Shown one piece after another: positions 54,426 through 62,363 of a DNA stretch of 64,000 bases. The notes below the pieces were generated by a model. The model saw only the letters and a program-made list of their open reading frames with translations, ran no database searches and was not told the origin of the DNA. The stretch comes from Burkholderiales bacterium (lineage in GTDB: Bacteria; Pseudomonadota; Gammaproteobacteria; Burkholderiales; Burkholderiaceae_C): assembly GCA_016213325.1 (NCBI GenBank), contig JACRAY010000029.1:248001-312000 (forward strand), given 5' to 3'. The position numbers and the translations under genes are program-made. Position 1 is the stretch's first letter. Each line of letters opens with the position of its first letter.

Positions 54426-54962
54426 TCACGGCAGCACCTCGATGGTGTGGTGCATGTTGGTGTAGATGCACAGCTCGCCCGCGATCTCCAGCGACTTCTT
54501 CACGATGTCCTTCGCGTCGAGCTCCGTGTTGTCCAGCAGGGCCTTGGCCGCAGCCTGCGCATAGGCGCCGCCGGAGCCGATGGCGATGATGCCGTGCTCG
54601 GGTTCCAGCACGTCGCCGTTGCCGGTGATGATGAGCGATGCGTCCTTGTCGGCCACGGCCAGCATCGCCTCGAGCCGGCGCAGCACGCGGTCGGTGCGCC
54701 AGTCCTTGGTGAGTTCGATGGCCGCGCGCACCAGGTTGCCCTGGTGCTTTTCGAGCTTGCCCTCGAAGCGCTCGAACAGCGTGAAGGCATCGGCCGTGGC
54801 GCCGGCAAAGCCGGCCAGCACCTTGTCGTGGTAGAGCTTGCGCACCTTGCGCGCCGTGCCCTTGACGACGACGTTGCCCAGCGTGACCTGGCCGTCGCCG
54901 CCGATGGCGACCTGCGCGCCACGGCGGACGCTGAGGATGGTGGTTCCGTGAAACTGTTCCAT
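54426..54962 (-). CDS. hslV: ATP-dependent protease peptidase subunit HslV
   Basis: This 178-residue proteasome-beta-like peptidase carries the nucleophile threonine T7 in HGTTILSVRR after a six-residue propeptide, with GGDGQVTLGNVVVKGTARKVRKL and IGSGGAYAQAAAKAL as family blocks. It forms dodecamers capped by HslU. The propeptide is longer than the single Met of E. coli HslV. Confidence 0.97.
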   Translation of the reverse strand: MEQFHGTTILSVRRGAQVAIGGDGQVTLGNVVVKGTARKVRKLYHDKVLAGFAGATADAFTLFERFEGKLEKHQGNLVRAAIELTKDWRTDRVLRRLEAMLAVADKDASLIITGNGDVLEPEHGIIAIGSGGAYAQAAAKALLDNTELDAKDIVKKSLEIAGELCIYTNMHHTIEVLP

Positions 54963-54972
54963 GCTGTATTGT

Positions 54973-55041
54973 CATGCCGGGCTTGACCCGGCATCCATGG
55001 TAGTGCGTTGCCGAGATGGATGCCGGGTCGAGCCCGGCATG
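54973..55041. repeat. Inverted repeat of CCGGGCTTGACCCGG type
   Basis: The 26-base arms at 54973-54998 and 55016-55041 are reverse complements apart from one position. Each arm is itself a small palindrome (TGCCGGG-CTTGA-CCCGGCA). Similar CCGGGCTTGACCCGG units are common intergenic repeats in proteobacterial genomes. It lies between hslV and the FimV/STAS-like gene and may end or stabilise that transcript. Confidence 0.8.
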
Positions 55042-55051
55042 GCACCAACGA

Positions 55052-56911
55052 CTAATCGTGACGCGGGATCACCCGCGCATGCTCGCTGATGCCGATGACG
55101 TTGAAGAACGCGGCCACCAGCCGGTGCATCTCGACGAACTGCACCTGCCGGCCTTCGGCCTGCCGCGCCGTCACCCAGTTGAGCAGCGTGCCGGCAGCGG
55201 TGAAGTCGATGCGGATCAGCCGCGAGCACGAAATCACCATCACGTCGGCACCGATGAGGCGCGCTTCCAGCAGGTCGAGCGCTTCGGTCGCGTCGCCCAG
55301 GATCTGGCCGGCGAGTTCCACCGTCGAGACGTTGGACATCTGCGAATTGAGCTGCGACGGCATCTGCGTGTCGCCGTAGCCCGTGGTCATGCCCGAGGTG
55401 AGCGAGTCGCGGAATGCCTCGCCGATGATGGTCTGGCCGCCGATGGCGCTGCCGTCAGCCTGCAGCGACTTGTACTCGCAGCGCGCGCTGTCCCACGACG
55501 GCGGCGACACCTCGTAGGTGACGCAGTAGTCCAGCGCCACCAGCTCGAACTCGTCGGGCCGGTGCATCACGCGCAGCACTTCCATGCGCAGCTTCCACCA
55601 AGCCGGGTTCACGCCGCGGTCGCCCGACGGCGTGGCTTCGCGCAGCACCTTCTCGAAAATGTCCGCCCCCACGAAACGCAGTTGCACCGGCTGCGCCGCC
55701 CACTGGGTGAAGGTCTTGGTAAGCGGCTCCACGGCCGACTCGGCGATGGAGTTGAGCTTGACGAAGCTCAGGCGCCAGGGCGCGGGCGACTTCGCCAGCG
55801 CCGCATTCATGGCCGCGAGCGTCTGCGTGCCGAACACCGCGGGCGACGTCCAGTCGGCCACGGTGCCGCCCGGCCCGGCCGGGGCAGGTGCCGAGGGCGA
55901 GCTCATGCGGCCCACCAGTTCAGGCAGCGAGAACCACTGGGGGGCCGAGCGGCCGAAGCGCCCGGCAAAGTCGATGGCGGCGGTTTCAAAGCGGTCCTGC
56001 CGGCCGGTGGCGCGGTACAGGTCGAACAACGTGAGCCAGGTTTCGTCGTGGTTCACGCGCGTGCCGCTGGGTGCCAGCACTTCGAGCAACCCCGCTTCAG
56101 CCCCGGCGTCGTCGCCGTTGGCGAAGCGGATCGACGCTTCTTCCAGCTCGGGGTCGTGCGCGAACTCGTCGACGTCGATGGCGAACAGCTTGGACGGCGT
56201 GAAGCCGCTTTGCGCCCCGCTTTCGCCCTGGCCCGGGGGCGGCGCCGTCAGCGGCGCCAGATGCGAGTTGAGCGGCACCGGCGGCCGTGCGGGCGGCCCC
56301 GGCGGCGCATCCGCCGACGGCGCGGCCGACTCGCCGCCCCCCGGCGTGAAGATGTCCAGCATGGGCTCCAGGCTGCCCTGCTCGGTCTGCTCGCCGTCTT
56401 TCGCCGCCGCCAGCGGCTGCGGCTCGGTGCGCGTGTAGGCGGTGGACTTGAGCGTCGGCGAGCCGACCGGCCGGCTCACGGCGTCGGGCGGCATGTGCGT
56501 GGACAGCGGGAACTGGCTGGTGACGTTGCCGGCGCGCACGGAGCTGTCGGCATGCTTGGTCTTCCACCACTGCATGGACATCTGCGCCTCGATCTCGTCG
56601 ATCTTCTTCAGCGTGGTGGCGCGGTCGTCCGGCTTGGACGGCATGGAGCTCTGGAAGAACGACGGGCGCGCCGCCGGGTCCTGGCCGGCCATCACCTCGC
56701 TGCGCCGCATCTTGCGCAGCATGTCGAACTCGCGCTTGCGCACGAAGTCGTTGCGCCGCTTGCGCTCGATCATCTCCTTCAGCATCTGCTTGCTGTAGGA
56801 GCTTTCGCGCTCGATCTCCTGCTCGCCCAGGTCGGCCCAGTTCGTCGTGGGGTTCTTCACGAACCGCACGACTTTCGACAGCAGGCCGGGATCGTCCTTG
56901 GGGGATGACAT
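55052..56911 (-). CDS. Large unknown protein with C-terminal STAS-like domain
   Basis: This 619-residue protein has a charged helical N-terminus (about 1-120), a Pro/Ala-rich low-complexity linker (about 185-240), a middle region and a C-terminal domain (about 520-619; STVELAGQILGDATEALDLLEARLIGADVMVISCSRLIRIDFTAAGTLLNWV) that resembles STAS/anti-sigma-antagonist folds. No signal peptide or membrane segment is seen. It is next to dksA and hslV. The function is unknown. Confidence 0.65.
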   Translation of the reverse strand: MSSPKDDPGLLSKVVRFVKNPTTNWADLGEQEIERESSYSKQMLKEMIERKRRNDFVRKREFDMLRKMRRSEVMAGQDPAARPSFFQSSMPSKPDDRATTLKKIDEIEAQMSMQWWKTKHADSSVRAGNVTSQFPLSTHMPPDAVSRPVGSPTLKSTAYTRTEPQPLAAAKDGEQTEQGSLEPMLDIFTPGGGESAAPSADAPPGPPARPPVPLNSHLAPLTAPPPGQGESGAQSGFTPSKLFAIDVDEFAHDPELEEASIRFANGDDAGAEAGLLEVLAPSGTRVNHDETWLTLFDLYRATGRQDRFETAAIDFAGRFGRSAPQWFSLPELVGRMSSPSAPAPAGPGGTVADWTSPAVFGTQTLAAMNAALAKSPAPWRLSFVKLNSIAESAVEPLTKTFTQWAAQPVQLRFVGADIFEKVLREATPSGDRGVNPAWWKLRMEVLRVMHRPDEFELVALDYCVTYEVSPPSWDSARCEYKSLQADGSAIGGQTIIGEAFRDSLTSGMTTGYGDTQMPSQLNSQMSNVSTVELAGQILGDATEALDLLEARLIGADVMVISCSRLIRIDFTAAGTLLNWVTARQAEGRQVQFVEMHRLVAAFFNVIGISEHARVIPRHD

Positions 56912-56929
56912 GGACCGTAGTTTGCGGGC

Positions 56930-56963
56930 GAACCGCCCCGAAAGCTATCGGGGAATGCGGTTC
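56930..56963 (-). terminator. Hairpin after dksA
   Basis: On the minus strand GAACCGC and its complement enclose CCCCGA-TAGCTT-TCGGGG, starting at the dksA stop. There is no U-tract, so termination strength is uncertain. Confidence 0.4.
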
Positions 56964-57960
56964 AGTCCCCGAACATCTTCTGTTTGAGTTCCCGGCGCTG
57001 CTGCGCCTCGAGCGACAGGGTGGCCGTGGGCCGCGCCAGCAGGCGCCCCACGCCGATCGGCTCGCCCGTCTCGTCGCAGTACCCGTAGTCGCCCGCGTCG
57101 ATGCGGGCGATCGACTGCTCGATCTTCTTCAGGAGCTTGCGCTCGCGGTCGCGCGTGCGCAGTTCGAGGGCGTGTTCCTCCTCGATCGTGGCGCGGTCGG
57201 CCGGGTCGGGGACGATCACGGTGTCCTCGCGCAGGTGCTCGGTGGTCTCGCCGGCGCTATTGAGGATGTCGGTTTTCAGCTGCAGCAGCTTCAGGCGGAA
57301 GAACTGCATCTGCTTTTCGTTCATGTACTCGGCGTCCGGCATGGCCAGCACTTCGGCGTCGGTCAACTCCTCGGCAGACTTGGTCTTCCAGTTGTTGGCC
57401 AGCTTCGGGTCTTTCTTGGGCGCCGCGATGGGCGGGTGGTTCAGTACGGAGGTGGATGCCATGGGGATGTAGCTTGCCTTGGCGGTCGAACCGAGGAACA
57501 CCGGCTGCGCGGGGGCAGGGGCCGAGCGGGACGACGAGCCCTGTGCCGGTGCGGCGGAAGCGCCCGGCCGCGGCTGCAGCCCGCTGGGGGCCGCAGTGAC
57601 GTTCTTGCTGGGAGCCTTGGCGGGCACGGCTGCGGCCCTGGGGGCTGCAGCCGGCGCTGCCTTGGCGGCGGGAGTATTCTTGGCCGGTACGGGCGCGGGC
57701 TTGGCTGCGGGCTTGACCGACTTCACGATGTCCTTGACGGCCTTGACGGCCTTGGCAACCACGCCCTTGGTGGCGGGCTTGGCTGCGGGTTTGGCCGCCG
57801 GTTTGGCGGCGGCCTTCCTGGCGGGTGCAGGCTTGGCCTTGGCGGCCGCCTTCCTGGCCGGCGCCTTCACGGCGGCCTTCTTGGCCGCTGGTTTGGCGGC
57901 CGGCTTCGCCTTGGCGGCCGGCTTGACAGCGGCCTTGGCAGCCTTGGGCTGTGCCTTCAC
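56962..57960 (-). CDS. dksA: RNA polymerase-binding factor DksA with long Lys/Ala/Pro-rich N-terminal arm
   Basis: This 332-residue protein ends in a full DksA domain (about 185-332): coiled-coil tip acids in DPADRATIEEEHALELRTRDRERKL, and the globular DYGYCDETGEPIGVGRLLARPTATLS. Only the first of the four zinc cysteines remains. The first ~145 residues are histone H1-like, rich in KPAAK repeats. The start is GTG at 57958-57960, with GAGGAG upstream. DksA binds the RNA polymerase secondary channel and, with ppGpp, tunes rRNA and amino acid promoters; the arm may bind nucleic acid. Confidence 0.9.
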   Translation of the reverse strand: MKAQPKAAKAAVKPAAKAKPAAKPAAKKAAVKAPARKAAAKAKPAPARKAAAKPAAKPAAKPATKGVVAKAVKAVKDIVKSVKPAAKPAPVPAKNTPAAKAAPAAAPRAAAVPAKAPSKNVTAAPSGLQPRPGASAAPAQGSSSRSAPAPAQPVFLGSTAKASYIPMASTSVLNHPPIAAPKKDPKLANNWKTKSAEELTDAEVLAMPDAEYMNEKQMQFFRLKLLQLKTDILNSAGETTEHLREDTVIVPDPADRATIEEEHALELRTRDRERKLLKKIEQSIARIDAGDYGYCDETGEPIGVGRLLARPTATLSLEAQQRRELKQKMFGD

Positions 57961-58234
57961 GATGGGTCTCCTCGCTTCTCGGGCGCCGGCTCCCCCGTGC
58001 GGATGGCCCGCCGGGTCGCCTTTTTCGGTTTGTGGAACGCCGTCATGAGGGCGATTTATACCCTGATTGTCGGGCGGCGCACGACCGTTCTCCGCCTTTC
58101 GTGGTGTAGGCGCAGCCGCAGCCCCACCGGCCGGAAAGCCCATCAGTTGCAGAATCGAGACAAACACCAGGGCCCTTCCCCTTCCAATTCGAAAGGCCGC
58201 CAGCCTAACCGAAATCGATGGAAGCTTCGTTGGC

Positions 58235-59284
58235 TCAGGTCAGGCATTGCTCCAGGCCCTGCAGGAAGATGTCCTTCGGCAGGTCGATGCCGATGAACAC
58301 CATCTTGCTGGTGCGCGCCTCGCCGTCGGCCCACTTGGGGCCCAGGTCGCTGCCCATGAGCTGGTGCACGCCCTGGAAGATGACCTTGCGCTCGGTGCCA
58401 TTCATGTTCAGGACGCCCTTGTAGCGCAGCATGCGCGGGCCGTAGATGTTGACCACCGCCCCCAGGAAATCCTCCAGCTTGGCCGGGTCGAAGGCGCGGT
58501 CGGAGCGGAACACGAAGCTCTTCACGTCGTCGTCGTGATGGTGGTGGTGCGGGTGGTCGCAGTGCTCGCCGTGCTCGTGGTCATGGTCGTGGTCGTGCCC
58601 ATGCGCGTGGTGGTGCCCGTGGTCGTCTTCCTTCAGGAAGTCGGGGTCGATATCGAGCTTGGCGTTCAGGTTGAAGCCGCGCAGGTCGAACACCTGGTTG
58701 ATGTCCACCTCGCCGAAGTGCACCGATTGCTGCGGCGCGCGCGGGTTCATGTGCTTCAGGCGGTGCACCAGCGCGTCCACTTCGTCCTTGGCCACCAGGT
58801 CGGTCTTGCTGATGAAGATCTGGTCGGCAAAGCCCACCTGGCGGCGCGCTTCCTGCCGGGCGTCCAATTGCTGGTCCGCATGCTTGGCATCGACCAGCGT
58901 GAGGATGGAGTCCAGCAGGTAGCTTTCGGCGATCTCGTCGTCCATGAAGAAGGTCTGCGCCACCGGCCCGGGGTCGGCCAGCCCGGTGGTCTCGATGACC
59001 ACGCGGTCGAAGTCCAGCAGGCCCTTGCGCTTCTTGGCGGCCAGCAGCTGCAGCGCCTCGCGCAGGTCTTCGCGGATCGTGCAGCAGATGCAGCCGTTGC
59101 TCATCTGGACGATCTGTTCCTTGGTCTCCGAAACGAGGATTTCGTTGTCGATGTTCTCTTCGCCGAACTCGTTCTCGATGACGGCGATCTTCTGGCCGTG
59201 CGCTTCGTGCAGCACGCGCTTGAGCAGCGTGGTCTTGCCCGAGCCGAGGAAGCCGGTGAGGATGGTGGCGGGGATGAGGCTCAT
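58235..59284 (-). CDS. CobW/COG0523-family GTPase with histidine-rich stretch (metal chaperone)
   Basis: This 349-residue G3E GTPase has the P-loop GFLGSGKTT (11-19), the metal motif GCICC (C65, C67, C68), ENEFGEENIDNE, and ETTGLADP. Between the GTPase and CobW C-terminal domains lies a run of about 30 residues of His and Asp (about 222-252), typical of zinc or cobalt chaperones. The start MSLIPATIL is favoured by AAGGAG upstream. The target metalloprotein is unknown. The 274-base gap to dksA holds no gene. Confidence 0.9.
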   Translation of the reverse strand: MSLIPATILTGFLGSGKTTLLKRVLHEAHGQKIAVIENEFGEENIDNEILVSETKEQIVQMSNGCICCTIREDLREALQLLAAKKRKGLLDFDRVVIETTGLADPGPVAQTFFMDDEIAESYLLDSILTLVDAKHADQQLDARQEARRQVGFADQIFISKTDLVAKDEVDALVHRLKHMNPRAPQQSVHFGEVDINQVFDLRGFNLNAKLDIDPDFLKEDDHGHHHAHGHDHDHDHEHGEHCDHPHHHHHDDDVKSFVFRSDRAFDPAKLEDFLGAVVNIYGPRMLRYKGVLNMNGTERKVIFQGVHQLMGSDLGPKWADGEARTSKMVFIGIDLPKDIFLQGLEQCLT

Positions 59285-59307
59285 TCCAAATACTCCTTCC
59301 CCCAAGT

Positions 59308-59330
59308 GTAGGCTGGGGTGCAACCCCAGC
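59308..59330. repeat. GCTGGGGT...ACCCCAGC hairpin, second location
   Basis: GTAG followed by GCTGGGGTGCAACCCCAGC is identical to 9078-9100. It overlaps the last base of the rlmI stop and lies before the CobW-type gene, so it could be a transcript-end hairpin; it is certainly a dispersed short palindrome. Confidence 0.8.
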
Positions 59331-60511
59331 TACTTGCGCACGATGATCAACCCCTTCAAGTACTCCCCTTCCGGAAAAGCCAGCGTCATCGGGTGGTCCG
59401 GCGCCGCCCCCACCCGCTCGGCGATGTAGCCATCCGCCCCCGCGTCGGCCCCTGCCCCCGCCACGATCTTGTGGAACAGGTCGGCGCTGATGCCGCCCGA
59501 GCATGAGTAGGTGAACAGCACCCCGCCCGGCTCCAGCAGTTTCAGCGCCAGCCGGTTCAAGTCCTTGTAGGCCCGTGCCGCGCGTTCGGCGTGCTGGGCG
59601 GTGGGGGCCAGCTTGGGCGGGTCGAGCACGATCGCGTCGAAGCTGCGCCCGGCCTCCAGGAAGCGGCGCAGCGACTCGTTGACGTCGGCGTCCATCCAGT
59701 CCGCCCGCCCGGCTTCGAAACCATTGCGTGCCACGTTGCTGCGCGCCCGCTCGAGCGCCGGGCCGGACGAGTCGATGGAGGTGACATGCCCCGCGCCACC
59801 CGCCAGCGCCGCCACCGTGAAGCCGCCGGTGTAGCAGAAGCAGTTGAGCACGCGCTGCGAGCCCAGCCGCTTCACCCAGTCGGCAAAGCGGCGGCGGCTG
59901 TCGCGCTGGTCGAGGTAGAAGCCGGTCTTGTGCCCGGTGGCGATGTCGACGCCGAACGACCAGCCGTGCTCGTGGATCACGGTTTCAGTCGCCCCCTCCC
60001 CGCGCAGCCAGCCGGTGGCGGGTTGAAGCCCCTCCAGCGTGCGGGCGTTGGCGTCGGAGCGCTCGTAGAGCTTCGCGAGGCCGGTGGCCTGCAGCAGCCC
60101 GTCGGCCAGCACCGGCTTCCAGCGTTCCGCCCCGGCCGACAGGAACTGCGCCACCAGCGTGTCGGCATAGCGGTCCACCACCAAGCCCGGCAGCCCGTCG
60201 GACTCCCCGTGCACCAGCCGCACGCCGTCGCTCGCAATGCCCAGCCGCTCGCGCGCCTGCACGGCCCGCGCCACCCGGTCGTGGAAGAACGGCGGCTCGA
60301 TGCGCTGGGCCTCGTCGAAGCTCCAGGCGCGCGCCCGGATGCCCGAAGCCGGGCTGAACGCCGCCCAGGCCAGGAAGCGGCCGTCCTGCGACTCGACACG
60401 GACGGTTTCGCCCGGATCGCCGCCGCCCCTGGCCACTGCGGAATCGAACACCCACGGGTGGCGCCGCTGCAACGAACGCTCGCGACCTTCCCTCAACCGG
60501 ATCACCTTCAT
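59330..60511 (-). CDS. rlmI: 23S rRNA (cytosine-1962-C5)-methyltransferase RlmI-like
   Basis: This 393-residue protein has an N-terminal PUA-like domain (MKVIRLREGRERSLQRRHPWVFDSAV), a central linker and a SAM-methyltransferase domain with VLNCFCYTGGFTVAALAGGA, the acidic IDSSGPAL and the catalytic DPPKLAP. YSCSGG supplies the thiol. These match the RlmI/YccW family. The start is the ATG at 60509-60511. Confidence 0.88.
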   Translation of the reverse strand: MKVIRLREGRERSLQRRHPWVFDSAVARGGGDPGETVRVESQDGRFLAWAAFSPASGIRARAWSFDEAQRIEPPFFHDRVARAVQARERLGIASDGVRLVHGESDGLPGLVVDRYADTLVAQFLSAGAERWKPVLADGLLQATGLAKLYERSDANARTLEGLQPATGWLRGEGATETVIHEHGWSFGVDIATGHKTGFYLDQRDSRRRFADWVKRLGSQRVLNCFCYTGGFTVAALAGGAGHVTSIDSSGPALERARSNVARNGFEAGRADWMDADVNESLRRFLEAGRSFDAIVLDPPKLAPTAQHAERAARAYKDLNRLALKLLEPGGVLFTYSCSGGISADLFHKIVAGAGADAGADGYIAERVGAAPDHPMTLAFPEGEYLKGLIIVRK

Positions 60512-60580
60512 GCCGACATTGTCGTGGCTGCGGCAGACACGACGGCCCCATTCCCGGACAATGCAATCCGAAAGGTGTCG

Positions 60581-62323
60581 ATGGCCATGGGATTGGGAGC
60601 CGCGTGCCGCCGCTGGGTCGGGGCCGCGCTGGTGATGTTGTCTGCTGCACTGGTGCTGGCGCCCGCCTGGGGCCGCACGGTGCTGGAACTCGACTCGCCG
60701 CGCGAGCCGGTGCCCCTGCTCGACTGGGGCGACGTGTGGCTGGACCCCACCGGCCAGGCCACGCCCGGGGAGCTGGCCCAGGACAGGTCCCTGCCCTGGA
60801 AGCCCACCGACCCCGACGCCATCTACCCCCTTACCACCGGCAAGGCCCTGTGGTTCCGCTTCACCGTGCCGCCCGCGCCCGACGCCGAGCGCTGGTACCT
60901 GGTGGTGCCCTACTCTTCGGTCAACCGGGTCGTGCTGTACACGCCCGACAGCGCCGGCGCGTGGCAGGGGCTGGCCGCCGGCGACACGCTGCCCGTGGCC
61001 GAATGGCCGGTACCGCACCGCCACCCGTTGCTGCCGATCCAGGTGACCGCCGAAGAGCCGCGCCACTACCTGCTGCGGGTGGAGAACGGCCACAGCTTCA
61101 GCGCCCCGCTCAGCTTCGCCAGTGAAAGCTGGCTCAGCCGCAACGAGCAGCGCACCTCCCTCATCCTGGGCATCTATTTCGGCCTGGCCGGGCTGGCCGC
61201 CGTCCTCGCCGCGCTGAGCGCCATCTCGCTGCGAGACCCGGCCTATGCGACCTACTCGCTGAGCGTCGCGCTGATGGGCCTGACGCAGGCCGCCATGACC
61301 GGCATTGCGGGGCTGCACCTGTGGCCGCACTCGCCGCGCTGGAACGACGTGTCTTCGCTGGTGCTGCCCGTGCTGGGGGTGGGCGCGGCGTTGTGGTTCT
61401 TCGCGTCGGTGGTGTCGCTGCCGCAGCGGTCGCTGCGCATGCACAGGCTGCTGCTGGTGGTGGCCTGCCTGTCCATCGTGGTGGCGGCCGGCATCGCGGT
61501 CGTCGACCCGTCCAACCGGTTCCGTTTGATGGTGCCGTACATCGCCGTCGGCTCGACGCTGGCGGGCACCATGGTGCTGTGGGCGGCACATCGCGGCGAC
61601 CGCTTCGGGGGTTGGCTGCTGCTGGGCGCGCTGCCGGTGCTGGTGGGGGCGGCGTTCCCGCTCGCCCGCACGGCGGGGCTCATCCCGGTGAGCTTCTGGA
61701 CCATGCACGCCATGCAGATCGGCATCGCGCTCGAACTGCCCATCGTGCTGGTGATCCTGATGCTGCGCAGCCAGCAGCGGCGCGACTACAACCGCCGCAT
61801 CCAGGGGCTGGACCGCATCGACCCGGCCACCGGCCTGATCAACGAGCAGGTGTTCCGCGAAAGGCTGGTGCGGCTGATCGCCGTGTCCGAAAGGCTGAAG
61901 CTGCGCGCCGCGGTGATGCTGGTGACCATCTCCAACGTCGAACAGATGCGGCAGCAGTTCGGCAGCCGTGCCGTCGAAGAACTGCCGCTGCGCGTGGCGG
62001 GCCGGCTGATGTCCGTGGCGCGCGACATCGACAGCGTGGCGCGCCTGTCCGAGCACACTTTCGGCATCCTGATGGAAGGACCGCTGGCGACGGACGAAGT
62101 GGCTGCCGCCGGGCCGCGGGTGGTGGCGCGCTGCCTGATGCCGTTTGCGAACAAGCCGCTCGAATGGGTCGCGCAGGTGCGCGTGGCGCAGGCGCTGGTG
62201 CCGATGGACGGCACCGATCCCGACATGCTGCTGGGGCGGCTGCAGGTGCTGCTGGCGAGCGTGCCGAACGACAGCAAGCGGGCGGTGTTCTCGTTGTCGA
62301 AGGTGTCGACGCCGGTGGCGTGA
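60581..62323 (+). CDS. 7TMR-DISM sensor with degenerate GGDEF domain
   Basis: This 580-residue protein has a signal-like N-terminus (about 8-33), a periplasmic DISM beta-domain (about 40-185), seven hydrophobic segments (about 190-385) and a GGDEF-like output domain (about 410-570). In that domain the catalytic GGDEF is replaced by SEHTF in ARLSEHTFGILMEG, so cyclic-di-GMP synthesis is unlikely. It may act as a receptor or partner protein. ATG codons at 60581 and 60587 are both possible. Confidence 0.8.
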   Translation: MAMGLGAACRRWVGAALVMLSAALVLAPAWGRTVLELDSPREPVPLLDWGDVWLDPTGQATPGELAQDRSLPWKPTDPDAIYPLTTGKALWFRFTVPPAPDAERWYLVVPYSSVNRVVLYTPDSAGAWQGLAAGDTLPVAEWPVPHRHPLLPIQVTAEEPRHYLLRVENGHSFSAPLSFASESWLSRNEQRTSLILGIYFGLAGLAAVLAALSAISLRDPAYATYSLSVALMGLTQAAMTGIAGLHLWPHSPRWNDVSSLVLPVLGVGAALWFFASVVSLPQRSLRMHRLLLVVACLSIVVAAGIAVVDPSNRFRLMVPYIAVGSTLAGTMVLWAAHRGDRFGGWLLLGALPVLVGAAFPLARTAGLIPVSFWTMHAMQIGIALELPIVLVILMLRSQQRRDYNRRIQGLDRIDPATGLINEQVFRERLVRLIAVSERLKLRAAVMLVTISNVEQMRQQFGSRAVEELPLRVAGRLMSVARDIDSVARLSEHTFGILMEGPLATDEVAAAGPRVVARCLMPFANKPLEWVAQVRVAQALVPMDGTDPDMLLGRLQVLLASVPNDSKRAVFSLSKVSTPVA

Positions 62324-62363
62324 CGCCTCGACCTCTCTGGGCTATGTCACAGCACGAAGCAGT

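Noticed and set aside
57700..57960. GCCGCCAAG/CCGGC-rich stretch that looks like a tandem DNA repeat
   Set aside because: It encodes the KPAAK-type arm of DksA in frame, so it is coding low complexity, not an independent repeat array or CRISPR.
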